A DNA stretch of 29,204 nt from Nitrospirota bacterium. GTDB lineage: Bacteria; Nitrospirota; Thermodesulfovibrionia; Thermodesulfovibrionales; JdFR-88. The notes below the pieces were generated by a model. The model had not been told where the DNA came from and ran no database searches. It saw nothing but the letters and a program-made list of their open reading frames with translations. Shown in pieces: positions 1 through 7,746 of this stretch (its first letter is position 1; every line of letters begins with the position of its first letter). The position numbers were made by a program, and so were the translations under genes. The stretch is taken from assembly GCA_021819985.1 (NCBI GenBank), contig JAKAEG010000001.1, positions 1-29,204 of the forward strand, in the 5' to 3' direction.

Positions 1-1
1 G

Positions 2-508
2 CAAAGGCCGCCGGCCGAAGTCAATCTTCTTATGAAATTCCTGGAATTCTTTCTCCGCGATGAGATGTACGAGTTCAAGAAACTGGACATTTCTTTCCGG
101 GCGATCGGGGATTTAAGCAAACTGCCCGAAATCGTGCGCAGGATGGTGGCGCAGGCCGAGGATTTGACAGCCGGCTGTAAAGGAATGGCTCTCACCATCG
201 CCATCAGTTATGGCGGCAAGGATGAGATATTGCGGGCGGTGAAGAAAGCGATTGCGTTCGGCAGTGAGCCAAACATGATAAACGAAGAGGCTTTCTCAGG
301 ATTTCTGGACACTGCAGGACTACCGGAGCCGGACCTCATCATAAGGACATCAGGCGAAAAAAGGACCAGCAACTTTCTTGTCTGGCAGTCGGCGCATACG
401 CAGTTTTACTTTACGGACACGCTATGGCCGGATTTCGGCAGAGAGCAACTCCTCCAGGCGCTCGGGAATTATCGGGTGCGAGCTAAGAGTTTTGGGGCGA
501 AGATATGA
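2..508 (+). CDS. uppS: Undecaprenyl diphosphate synthase (cis-prenyltransferase), 5'-truncated by window edge
   Basis: This is the C-terminal part of a cis-prenyltransferase, which condenses isopentenyl diphosphate onto farnesyl diphosphate to make the C55 lipid carrier for cell-wall sugars. The frame is open to the first base of the window, and the residues before the first Met (RPPAEVNLL) fit the family, so that Met is internal. Visible family motifs are AISYGGKDEI, the diphosphate-binding RTSGEKRTSNF with both conserved Arg, and YFTDTLWPDF near the C-terminus. The catalytic Asp region (DGNGRW type) lies upstream of the window and cannot be checked. The downstream gene converges on it from the other strand. 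Confidence 0.93.
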   Translation, partial: QRPPAEVNLLMKFLEFFLRDEMYEFKKLDISFRAIGDLSKLPEIVRRMVAQAEDLTAGCKGMALTIAISYGGKDEILRAVKKAIAFGSEPNMINEEAFSGFLDTAGLPEPDLIIRTSGEKRTSNFLVWQSAHTQFYFTDTLWPDFGREQLLQALGNYRVRAKSFGAKI

Positions 509-545
509 CCTTGAAAGACAGTTAAAAATAAAGAAAGTTTGCATA

Positions 546-866
546 TCAGCTTAACGCTTTTTCCAGAAAGTCCAAACAGAGGTTCAATGTCTTTACGTCG
601 GCGTCTTTCAGCAAAGAATCAAGCGCTTTTCTTACCGCCTTCTCGGACTGGACTTCATATGGAAAGAGAAATATCTCGTAAAGCTCTATTTCAAGGCCTT
701 TGGCGATCTTGTCCAGAGTTTTGATAGTCACATTTTTCTGGCCGCTTTCAACCGCGCTTATATACTTTGCATTGATGCCGGTTTTTTCTTCTAATTGCTC
801 CTGCGTAATTCCTCTTTTTTCTCTGATCCGTTGTATTTTTTTCCCGACGCCTACAAGTAGGCTCAT
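546..866 (-). CDS. XRE-family HTH transcriptional regulator
   Basis: A 106-residue protein with a Cro/C1-type helix-turn-helix at about residues 8-60 (IREKRGITQEQLEEKTGINA, then YISAVESGQKN and TLDKIAKGLE). A short helical C-terminal tail has no recognised domain. An SD-like GGAGATAAGGG precedes the ATG. It is divergent from the receiver gene at 1006, and the intergenic space holds an imperfect inverted repeat that could be its operator. Target genes are unknown. The HTH call is firm; any partnership with the receiver protein is inferred from position and from a similar arrangement near 8.6-9.4 kb. Confidence 0.85.
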   Translation of the reverse strand: MSLLVGVGKKIQRIREKRGITQEQLEEKTGINAKYISAVESGQKNVTIKTLDKIAKGLEIELYEIFLFPYEVQSEKAVRKALDSLLKDADVKTLNLCLDFLEKALS

Positions 867-873
867 AAAACCC

Positions 874-898
874 TTATCTCCTTTTTGGAAAAGGATAA
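874..898. promoter_or_regulatory. Imperfect inverted repeat in XRE/receiver intergenic region
   Basis: TTATC(T)CCTTTT faces AAAAGGATAA, a dyad with one bulged base. It overlaps the SD of the minus-strand XRE gene. A site here could act as an autoregulatory operator. This rests on symmetry and position only. Confidence 0.3.
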
Positions 899-962
899 CA
901 AGGAGAGTCCCGGAAATAGTACATCTTAAAAAGCGAAAAAATAGTCGAAAGTAATCTATATG

Positions 963-991
963 TTGATTTAACTCAACTTTTATATTAATAT
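963..991 (+). promoter_or_regulatory. Candidate sigma70 promoter of the receiver-protein gene
   Basis: TTGATT and TAATAT are separated by exactly 17 bp, 15 bp upstream of the start codon at 1006. The -35 lies inside a small dyad, GTTGA-N6-TCAAC. It matches consensus moderately in AT-rich sequence, so chance cannot be excluded. Confidence 0.4.
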
Positions 992-1005
992 TTGACTAGA
1001 AGTTA

Positions 1006-1467
1006 ATGTTTTTTATAAAATCCGATAAGGGAAATATGTATATCTGCCGGAAGCATATCCTGCTCGTAGATGATGAAGAGCTGTTTCTGAAAAGCCTAAT
1101 AGAAGGATTAGAGTCCAACTGTGGCGGTTTCGAAATACTTACGGCTGAAAATGGCAAAAAGGCCGTTGAGGTATTCAGGAGCGGCCTCAAGATAGACCTG
1201 ATGGTCACCGATCTAAGTATGCCGGAGATGAACGGATTCGAACTACTGGCCTTTGTAAAAAAGAATTTCCCGGCAACCCCGGCGTTGGTGCTTACCGGAG
1301 CGGTTACGCCCGAAATTGAAGAGCATCTCAAGTCAATTGGAGATTATGATTGCATCGAGAAAACCATCGAGTTCGACAATCTTTGGAAAAGGGTCATTAG
1401 CAGGCTGGATCTTCCATCTGCACACCCGGTTTTTTTTCATAAAGCAATTGACAATAGAATTCATTAA
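1006..1467 (+). CDS. Orphan response-regulator receiver (REC) domain protein
   Basis: A 153-residue protein that is essentially one CheY-like receiver domain with no output domain. The acidic pair D22/D23 (HILLVDDEE), the phospho-acceptor D69 (MVTDLSMPEMNGFELL), T97 (LVLTGA) and K119 are present. The Lys is followed by Thr rather than the usual cis-Pro. An alternative start at 1036 (MYICRKHILL, preceded by AAGGGAAAT) has an equally good SD and keeps the whole fold. It resembles the second receiver protein at about 8956-9375. No histidine kinase is adjacent; phosphorylation by a kinase elsewhere is inferred. Confidence 0.88.
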   Translation: MFFIKSDKGNMYICRKHILLVDDEELFLKSLIEGLESNCGGFEILTAENGKKAVEVFRSGLKIDLMVTDLSMPEMNGFELLAFVKKNFPATPALVLTGAVTPEIEEHLKSIGDYDCIEKTIEFDNLWKRVISRLDLPSAHPVFFHKAIDNRIH

Positions 1468-1531
1468 AAGGGTCTCTCCCAATTGAGTGGAAAAGATGCA
1501 TTGTAAGATGTCGGCAAGTGGAGGAATGCCA

Positions 1532-1546
1532 CGCTTTTTCAAAGCG
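1532..1546. other. Small perfect hairpin in the 1468-1624 intergenic region
   Basis: CGCTTT-TTC-AAAGCG forms a 6-bp stem with a 3-nt loop downstream of the receiver gene. The T-rich run comes about 20 bases later rather than directly after, so it is a poor intrinsic terminator. The rest of the 157-bp gap holds no recognisable gene. Confidence 0.25.
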
Positions 1547-1624
1547 GACAAGCCTCATTATTAATCTTTACTTTATTTTTTTTCTAAAATGAAAAAACTT
1601 TTGTAAGGACAGTTTTAGTAGAAC

Positions 1625-2590
1625 TTGGACAATTTCGTATCTGACAGCAACATTGCTATTGCCATCCTCGATTGTATCGGCGACGCCATTAGCATCCAGG
1701 ACACTGACTTCCGAATATTGTTTCAAAATCGGATGCACAAGAACTGGATTGGAGACCATACCGGCAAGCATTGCTACAAGGCGTTCCACGGGAGAGAGTC
1801 AGTATGTGAAGGCTGTCCTGTGGCCATGGTGTTCAAAGATGGTAAGCCGCATCGCTCAGTGCGCAGGAACTTTACGGACAAAGGGCCAAGATACGTTGAA
1901 ATCATTGCCTCCCCCTTAAAATTAAAAAACTCCAACGGGGATGATATAACAGCCGGCGTTGAGGTTGCCAGAGATATGACTGAGCGTGTGGCCGCCGAGA
2001 TACAAAGAGATGATTCACGAAGAATGCTGGAGGACGTGGCCCACGGGATTTCCGAAAGCATCCTTTTGCTTACAAAAGACTGGAAAATCCTTTGGGCCAA
2101 TGATGCGGCAAAAAAACTGGCGGGCCAAAACATAATAGGGCAGTTTTGCTATAAGGCCACTCACCGAAGTGAAGCACCCTGCAACACTTTGGACGAACCC
2201 TGCCCCTTAAGCGGCATGAAATCATATGAAGAGCCAAAATTTGTGGAGCACCTTCATTATGATGAAAACGGGGACAAGATTTTCGTGGAGGTCTCAGCCT
2301 ATCCAATAAGGAACGAAGCCGGGGAAGTGGACAGGTTCGTCCATATATCCAGGGACATTACGGAGCGCAAACGGACCGAAGCGGAAAGGGAGCATCTCAT
2401 TAAAGAGCTCGGTATAGCGCTGGCCAATGTCAGGCAGTTGACCGGTCTTCTGCCCATTTGCATGCACTGCAAGAAAATACGGGACGACAAGGGCTACTGG
2501 AACCAGATCGAGGCTTATATCAGCGAGCACACGGAAGCCGAGTTCAGCCATGGTTTGTGTCCGGAATGCAGAAAGAAGTATTACCCGTAA
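1625..2590 (+). CDS. PAS-PAS sensory protein with C-terminal CxxC...CxxC module
   Basis: A 321-residue soluble signalling protein. Two PAS domains (about 10-120 and 135-250) each end in the typical PAC signature (RDMTERVAAE; RDITERKRTE). Each has an unusual Cys set: C50, C61 and C64 in the first (HCYKAFHG, then CEGCPV), and C175, C186 and C193 in the second. The C-terminus carries the conserved module LLPICMHCKKIRDDKGYWNQ ending in LCPECRKKYYP, with C279, C282, C312 and C315, a likely zinc-ribbon-like end found on many PAS and receiver proteins. No kinase or GGDEF domain is attached. The start is TTG, because a stop lies two codons upstream in frame; the SD is poor. Metal or redox sensing through the PAS Cys residues is plausible but inferred. 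Confidence 0.85.
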   Translation: MDNFVSDSNIAIAILDCIGDAISIQDTDFRILFQNRMHKNWIGDHTGKHCYKAFHGRESVCEGCPVAMVFKDGKPHRSVRRNFTDKGPRYVEIIASPLKLKNSNGDDITAGVEVARDMTERVAAEIQRDDSRRMLEDVAHGISESILLLTKDWKILWANDAAKKLAGQNIIGQFCYKATHRSEAPCNTLDEPCPLSGMKSYEEPKFVEHLHYDENGDKIFVEVSAYPIRNEAGEVDRFVHISRDITERKRTEAEREHLIKELGIALANVRQLTGLLPICMHCKKIRDDKGYWNQIEAYISEHTEAEFSHGLCPECRKKYYP

Positions 2591-2606
2591 AAAATGGGAA
2601 AAAGAA

Positions 2607-2717
2607 AGAATCTGCAATGGGCTCGCGATTTACGACAAGGAGAAGGATTTTAAAAAAGTGTTTGAGGAGGCGGATGCGCAGATGTACACAAAAAAACAGA
2701 ATAAGAAGCAAAGTTGA
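2607..2717 (+). pseudogene. Remnant of a GGDEF-domain C-terminus
   Basis: Directly after the PAS gene, in another frame, about 36 codons read ICNGLAIYDKEKDF, then KKVFEEADAQMYTKKQ, then a stop at 2715-2717. This matches the last part of a GGDEF domain (the G-x-A-x-Y-D...V-x-x-x-A-D-x-x-M-Y-x-x-K pattern). The rest of the domain, including GGDEF itself, is absent, and there is no start codon in the segment. It is best read as the leftover of a deleted or recombined diguanylate cyclase gene. The neighbouring intact cyclase has its own full GGDEF end. Confidence 0.6.
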
Positions 2718-2719
2718 TT

Positions 2720-4666
2720 ATGGATAAGAAAAGTTCATCAGGACTTGGGAAAAACAGGCTTTATGCGGCTGCCGCCGGAATGTCCAGAAGTTTCTTCGAG
2801 TACGTCACTTTTGTCCGCCAGCCATTAAAGAAAAAATTTACCCTGTTTAGCGCGGGGGTCCTTTTCTGGATTCTCGTCATATCTTCAATCAGCATTTCCG
2901 CACTTGTCTGTCTGGGACGTGAATCCGGCGGGACACTTCAATACTTCATACCCCAGGACCGTGCCGCTCAACTGATAATAATGGATATCCAGGACCTGAG
3001 AGTTGATGGTTACAGACTGGAAAGAGCCCCTAGCATGCAATCGATCATGAGGATTAATGGAGAATCCACCTCCGGAATCAAGGACATAGGCCAGGTGCTC
3101 TACGCGATGGGGCATGGCGGCTCCGTTAACGATTTCAACGCGGAAGACGATTTGGTCAGCCGCTTCTCCATCGAGGCCGCGCGCGGGCCTGGCAAGGCGT
3201 TTGTCAAGAACATGTCTGGGCTTATGTATGGCATCAAGGCCGGGCTGGGCAATATTTCCGGCATAAAGCTGAAAACATTGAATTCAAAGGCGGGCACGGG
3301 CCGGCTTGAAAAAGCACTGGCGGTTTACGATGCGTCTATTTCAAAGGCCATTGCCCTGGCGGGTGAATATTCGCGCAAGATATCCGCCGATTACTCCGCT
3401 GATCCAAGGAATATAAGGACGTACACTTCCTTTGCCCTCCTGGTTCTGTCGGTCGCCATATTGATGTCAATATTGCTACTAATCGTATTTACCACCGCGA
3501 TCTCAAACGCAGTCATAAACCCGGTAAAAACCGTGACCGGGCAGATCCAATCCTTAAGTAGAGGGTACATAGATATCTCCAAGCGCATTGAAACCGTCTC
3601 TCAGGATGAAATCGGCCGATTGGCCATTGACTTTAATGCCCTTATGGAAACAATGGACAGCATAACCAAATTCAAGAAGGCGATTGAGGAAGACGACGAC
3701 CTGGCGGATGTCTACTCCCGCCTTGGCGCGGAGTTCAAATATTACGGCTTCGACGGGTTCACTATTTATGAGGTGGCCAACAGCCAGAACAAGATGAAGC
3801 CAGTCTATCCCCTGGCGCACTCGGGCGCTGAAATTTCATGTAACCCGGAAATACTCGAAAACTGTTTCTTGTGCAGGGCAAAAAAAACGGGGCACGTGGT
3901 GTCCTCCATCGAATATACGGGCATATGCAAGTATTTTTTGCAAGGGGCGGAAATGGACCACATATGCGTCCCCATGATGGTCGGCGGCTCCGCCGGCGGA
4001 GTGGTGCAGTTTTTGGCAGAAAAATCCGGTATGAATGCACTTCATAAGGAGGCCATTCAGGGCTGGTTGAACGCGGCGCGCCGGTACATGGAGGAGTCCA
4101 TTCCGGTAATAGAGACTAAGAGACTTATGGCCACACTGAAGGAATCGGCTCTGAAAGACGCGCTGACCGGGCTCCATAACAGGCGTTTTCTTCAGGAATG
4201 CGCCGAGAGCCTGGTTGCAGGCGCTCTGAGGCGGGGCAAGCATATCGGGCTTATCATGGGTGATATCGACTTCTTCAAACAGGTCAATGACATCTACGGC
4301 CATAACACCGGCGACTCGCTACTCAAGGAGACGGCGGAAATACTCAAGAAGAGCGTCCGCGCAGCCGATCTGGTCATCCGGTTCGGTGGAGAGGAGTTCC
4401 TGATAGTCCTTATGGACGTCTCCGAAGGCGAATCTGCCGGGATAGCGGAAAAAATAAGAGAAAAAATGGAGGCCAATAAATTCAAGGTGGCCGACGGGAC
4501 GCTTAAAAAGACGATCAGCCTGGGCATTAGCGAGTTTCCGCTTGATGCGGAGAGCTTATGGCACTGCATCAAATTCGCCGATGTGGCACTCTATGAGGCC
4601 AAAAATAGCGGCAGGAACAGGTGTGTGCGGTTCGCCAGGGAGATGTGGAAAGATGAGCAGTTTTAA
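2720..4666 (+). CDS. Membrane-anchored diguanylate cyclase (HAMP, GAF-like, GGDEF)
   Basis: About 648 residues; positions are counted from a TTG two codons before this ATG. TM1 is at about 43-67, an extracytoplasmic sensor region at 68-238, TM2 at 239-261 and a HAMP-like region at 262-315 (VINPVKTV, DEIGRLAIDFNALM). A GAF-like segment at 325-470 is rich in Cys (C376, C384, C387, C405, C418). The GGDEF domain runs from about 480, with DALTGLHNRRF and an intact GGEEF at 558-562. The RAAD just before it matches the RxxD inhibitory site, so product feedback is likely. It should make cyclic di-GMP from GTP at the inner membrane. The signal sensed is unknown. It starts over the stop of the GGDEF remnant. 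Confidence 0.9.
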   Translation: MDKKSSSGLGKNRLYAAAAGMSRSFFEYVTFVRQPLKKKFTLFSAGVLFWILVISSISISALVCLGRESGGTLQYFIPQDRAAQLIIMDIQDLRVDGYRLERAPSMQSIMRINGESTSGIKDIGQVLYAMGHGGSVNDFNAEDDLVSRFSIEAARGPGKAFVKNMSGLMYGIKAGLGNISGIKLKTLNSKAGTGRLEKALAVYDASISKAIALAGEYSRKISADYSADPRNIRTYTSFALLVLSVAILMSILLLIVFTTAISNAVINPVKTVTGQIQSLSRGYIDISKRIETVSQDEIGRLAIDFNALMETMDSITKFKKAIEEDDDLADVYSRLGAEFKYYGFDGFTIYEVANSQNKMKPVYPLAHSGAEISCNPEILENCFLCRAKKTGHVVSSIEYTGICKYFLQGAEMDHICVPMMVGGSAGGVVQFLAEKSGMNALHKEAIQGWLNAARRYMEESIPVIETKRLMATLKESALKDALTGLHNRRFLQECAESLVAGALRRGKHIGLIMGDIDFFKQVNDIYGHNTGDSLLKETAEILKKSVRAADLVIRFGGEEFLIVLMDVSEGESAGIAEKIREKMEANKFKVADGTLKKTISLGISEFPLDAESLWHCIKFADVALYEAKNSGRNRCVRFAREMWKDEQF

Positions 4667-4750
4667 TTGAAGGCTGCAATCTATATTCCCTTCATTGTCC
4701 CCGATTCCACACTCAAGCTGCGCCAAAGCATGGTTTTTGAACGACGAGGA

Positions 4751-6331
4751 TTATTTTAAAAAATTGACAAAATCCTCTGCCGGCAAAGGACGGCTGAAGA
4801 AAAAACCCTGAACCGCATCGCACTTGTGCTCCTGAAAGAAATTAAGCTGCCTCTCGTTCTCCACGCCCTCGACAATGACTTTTAAATTAAGGCTTTGGGC
4901 CATTGCGATAATGGTTTTCACGATCACTTCGTCATTGTAGCTTGAAAACATGTTCTTGGTAAATGAAATGTCTATCTTCAAGGCGTCAAGCGGGAGCTTT
5001 CTCAAATAGCTGAGCGATGAATACCCGGTTCCGAAATCATCGACTGTGATCTTCACCCCTGCGGCTTTCAGTTCCTCCAAAACAAGGATGGCCCCCTCCG
5101 GATCTTTCATTATTGTGCCTTCAGTGACCTCGATTTCGAGGTAATGCGGCTCAAGCCCGGTATCGCTCAAGGTCTTGAAGATTACTTCTGTAAGGTCCTT
5201 CTGATCGAACTGCCGGCCCGATATGTTCACGGCCACGCTCACTGCCTCAAGACCGGCATCCTGCCACTTTTTATTCTGCAAACAGGCCTCTTGCAATACA
5301 AATTTTCCGATCGGCACGATAAGGCCGCTTGCCTCGGCCAGCGGGATAAATTCCAAAGGCATCGTCAGCCCGGAGGCGGGGTGCCTCCACCGCAGAAGGG
5401 CCTCCATCCCTGCGGTCTTTCCCGTCTTTAAATCAATTTTTGGCTGGTAATAAATCAGGAATTCGTTCCGTTCCAGGGCCTTATGCAAGTCATTTTCCAT
5501 CGTCAGCCTCTTGAGGGCAGCGTCGTTCATGGATTGTGCGTAATATTGAAAGTTGTTCTTCCCATTGCGCTTTGCGCAATACATTGCAGAAACGGCATTT
5601 TCTATTAGACCTTCCGCATCCTGACCATCACTTGGATAGACCGAAATGCCAATGCCGGCAGTTAAAAATATTTCCCGGTTTTTAAGTTTGAAGGGCTCAG
5701 ATAATCTTGTCAGGATGCGGTCCGCTACAAGACCTGCATCCTGAAGGGATGAGAGCCCCTTGAGCAAAACGGCAAACTCGTCTTCCCCGGTCCGGGCGAT
5801 TTCTTCGGTTGCTTCATCCGACATCCTGGCAATATCGTCACTGGTTCTTATAGTCCCCACCAGCCTGCTCGAAACGTCTTGCAATAGCTTATTGCCAGCG
5901 TCATGCCCGAGGGTGTCGCATATCCGTTCGAACTCGTCAAGGTCAACATAGGCAATGGCGATTTTTTGGTTATAACGCTTTGCGTACTCGATTGTCTTGT
6001 CTAAAAGTTCTTTAAAGAAATCCCTGTTGGGTAGCCCGGTGAGGCTGTCGTGATAGGCAAGAAAATGAAGACGATCTTCCGCCTTCTTGCGCTCCTCAAT
6101 AATTTTTAAAGGGTTTACGACCCAGTGAACTATCAGACACGATGCAACGCCGCCCAGGACCAAAATGCCGGCAAGATCGACCATGAGCGAAGGCAACCAT
6201 TTTTCAACACCAACGAGGTTAAATGTCACCATGATGAGCAATTCAGTCGCGACAATGCTGACAAGCAGTCTGAGACCGATGCCGATTGCGCTATTTTTGC
6301 CAAAAATCTTTGCCACGTCAAGATTCGCCAT
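4751..6331 (-). CDS. Membrane GGDEF-EAL protein, probable cyclic di-GMP phosphodiesterase
   Basis: Two N-terminal membrane segments (about 17-40 and 51-72) lead into a GGDEF domain (from about 94, HDSLTGLPNRDFF) and an EAL domain (from about 275). The GGDEF signature is degenerate, GEDEF at 182-186, preceded by a short insert (MSDEATEEIA), so cyclase activity is doubtful. The EAL domain keeps the expected residues: EAL in MEALLRWRHP, N369 (VAVNIS), E in EVTEG, DDFGTGYSSL at 431-440, K452 (ALKID), E488 (VEGVEN) and Q508 (VQGFFFSRP). It therefore probably hydrolyses cyclic di-GMP, perhaps with GTP-tuned regulation. The start at 6331 is preferred because GGAAAG precedes it; an in-frame ATG at 6358 lacks an SD. 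It converges with the cyclase gene, giving a make/break pair side by side. Confidence 0.9.
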   Translation of the reverse strand: MANLDVAKIFGKNSAIGIGLRLLVSIVATELLIMVTFNLVGVEKWLPSLMVDLAGILVLGGVASCLIVHWVVNPLKIIEERKKAEDRLHFLAYHDSLTGLPNRDFFKELLDKTIEYAKRYNQKIAIAYVDLDEFERICDTLGHDAGNKLLQDVSSRLVGTIRTSDDIARMSDEATEEIARTGEDEFAVLLKGLSSLQDAGLVADRILTRLSEPFKLKNREIFLTAGIGISVYPSDGQDAEGLIENAVSAMYCAKRNGKNNFQYYAQSMNDAALKRLTMENDLHKALERNEFLIYYQPKIDLKTGKTAGMEALLRWRHPASGLTMPLEFIPLAEASGLIVPIGKFVLQEACLQNKKWQDAGLEAVSVAVNISGRQFDQKDLTEVIFKTLSDTGLEPHYLEIEVTEGTIMKDPEGAILVLEELKAAGVKITVDDFGTGYSSLSYLRKLPLDALKIDISFTKNMFSSYNDEVIVKTIIAMAQSLNLKVIVEGVENERQLNFFQEHKCDAVQGFFFSRPLPAEDFVNFLK

Positions 6332-6358
6332 GCCCCGATGCTTTCCAAAGCGCCGCAT

Positions 6359-6691
6359 GTAGCATTATAACTTTTAATAATCTCACGTTTTCAAGAGATA
6401 TGTAAAAAGATTCTCCAAAGTTTCATGTCGCGGTAATTTTTTCGTGGATGGTGCATTTTGAGTTACCCCTAGGATTATGGAACGGGGCTATGGAAATGTA
6501 GAAAAATTTTCGAAACGGAGCTATACTCCTTTCATAAAATCGGGGAAGTTGGCACTTTTGTCTTGGAGATGCATTCCAGGGTCGACGGAACAAGTTAGGA
6601 AAATGTGATTATTTTGCGGATTTATAAAAGAAAGGAAAATCCACTCGTGAAAAAAGAACCTGCGAAGGGCAAAGTCACAAAAAAAGAGGAA
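6359..6691. other. Divergent intergenic region between the EAL gene and the CBM48 gene
   Basis: About 330 bp with no convincing gene. It must hold the promoters of both flanking genes. A near-repeat AACGGGGCTAT (about 6482) and AACGGAGCTAT (about 6515) and a TATACT hexamer near 6524 are visible, but no good -35 pairs with it. A frame open from 6605 merely extends the CBM48 gene upstream and has weak starts. Confidence 0.3.
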
Positions 6692-7012
6692 ATGAGCATG
6701 AACGTTCCGAGGATGAAAAAGCAATATTTGAAAAACCGTCCTAATTGTAAAGTGACATTCTGTTTATGCAAGGAAGCAGTGCGAGATGCCAGCAAGGTGA
6801 CTGTCGTGGGCGATTTTAACGGATGGGACGAGAACGCAACCCCACTGAAAAAACAGAAGGATGGCGGATTTTCTGTCACAGTGGAGATAGAGTGCGGAAA
6901 AGAATACCGGTTTCGCTATCTCATAGACGGCCAGCGATGGGAGAACGACTGGAACGCGGACAGATACTCCGCCAATCCTTTCGGCAATGAAGACTCCGTT
7001 GTCATGGCTTGA
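6692..7012 (+). CDS. Stand-alone glycogen-binding (CBM48/AMPK-beta-like) domain protein
   Basis: A protein of about 106 residues that is a single early-set carbohydrate-binding domain: VTVVGDFNGWDENATPLKK, YRFRYLIDGQRWENDW, and a tail around NADRYSANPFGNEDSVV. This is the fold found in front of isoamylase and branching enzymes and in AMPK beta subunits. Here no catalytic domain is attached. The start at 6692 (or 6698) is chosen because AAGAGGAA lies just upstream and homologues typically begin shortly before KKQYLK; the frame is open back to 6605. Glycogen binding or a regulatory role is inferred from the family. No glycogen genes are nearby. Confidence 0.78.
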   Translation: MSMNVPRMKKQYLKNRPNCKVTFCLCKEAVRDASKVTVVGDFNGWDENATPLKKQKDGGFSVTVEIECGKEYRFRYLIDGQRWENDWNADRYSANPFGNEDSVVMA

Positions 7013-7193
7013 TAGATGAATTGAAGTGTAAACTTTTTGCAGGTGGCACTGATACAGCTACGGTCAATATCTGTCCAATATAAAGCAATCCTGCGTAGCA
7101 GCTCTCGGACGGCTGCTCTTCATAAATGCAAAAGACTCAAAACGGATATATGTTCAGCTATACAATAATAGTTCTCGTATGAAATCTGAGGCA

Positions 7194-7685
7194 TCAAGCC
7201 CGATAGGCGTACAATGCGCCGGTGATCAAAAGCACGGCCAGACCGAAAAGGAAATTAACCTTCACCAGGTTTAAAGACAGTTTTTGAAGGGAGCCGATTT
7301 TTTCAGGGTATGTGCCTTCCGCCGTCAACTTTGCGATCTTTGGGGTAAGGATTAATCCCCTGTAGAAGTGAATGCCTGCCATGATCAACACCAGAAAAAT
7401 TTTTGCCAATAAAGCTCGTGACCACGGGCTATCAAGAGAGGCTATTTCAGAAAAACTGTGCGCCGAGATACTCATAAAAATGCCGGTAACGAAAAGCAGC
7501 AGGATGCTGAGATTTGCCCAGGGCGTAAAACGCTTGCCCAATACGCCCATGAGCTTGCCCGGTTGCTCAAGATTTTTTTTTGCAGCGGGAATAGCAATGA
7601 ATAATATGAAAAATATGCCGCCTATCCATACCACTGCAGCAAATATATGTACCGCCGCACCGATGCTTAGCAAGATTTCACGCAT
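7194..7685 (-). CDS. CopD-like integral membrane protein
   Basis: A 163-residue protein with four hydrophobic segments. The first holds IHIF-type motifs (AVHIFAAVVWIGGIFFILF), with His and Trp placed as in the CopD/PcoD membrane domain family. KRFTPWANLSILLLFVTGI and a conserved-looking AGIHFYRGLIL follow. CopD proteins are linked to copper handling or heme-type membrane functions, but the substrate here is not shown. A strong SD (GGAGGT) precedes the ATG. It is the last gene of an ArsR-led minus-strand cluster, so metal-responsive expression is likely, although an 11-bp hairpin separates it from the gene upstream. Confidence 0.7.
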   Translation of the reverse strand: MREILLSIGAAVHIFAAVVWIGGIFFILFIAIPAAKKNLEQPGKLMGVLGKRFTPWANLSILLLFVTGIFMSISAHSFSEIASLDSPWSRALLAKIFLVLIMAGIHFYRGLILTPKIAKLTAEGTYPEKIGSLQKLSLNLVKVNFLFGLAVLLITGALYAYRA

Positions 7686-7712
7686 TTCATACCTCCGCAG
7701 CCAATTTAGAAT

Positions 7713-7739
7713 AGAGGGGAAGGCGGTCCCTTCCCCTCT
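7713..7739 (-). terminator. Perfect 11-bp hairpin between two minus-strand genes
   Basis: AGAGGGGAAGG, a 5-nt loop (CGGTC), then CCTTCCCCTCT: a perfect 11-bp GC-rich stem. Read on the minus strand it lies just after the small Cys-rich gene and before the CopD-like gene. It is followed only by ATTCTAAATT rather than a clean U-run, so it may be a partial terminator or an mRNA-stabilising processing hairpin. Confidence 0.6.
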
Positions 7740-7746
7740 GCCGGCA

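Noticed and set aside
1333..1551. Minus-strand open frame of 72 codons over the end of the first receiver gene
   Set aside because: Overlaps a solid receiver gene on the other strand and has no recognisable domain or SD.
2458..2727. Plus-strand open frame of 89 codons across the end of the PAS gene
   Set aside because: Its translation is basic and motif-free; the real signal there is the GGDEF tail in a different frame.
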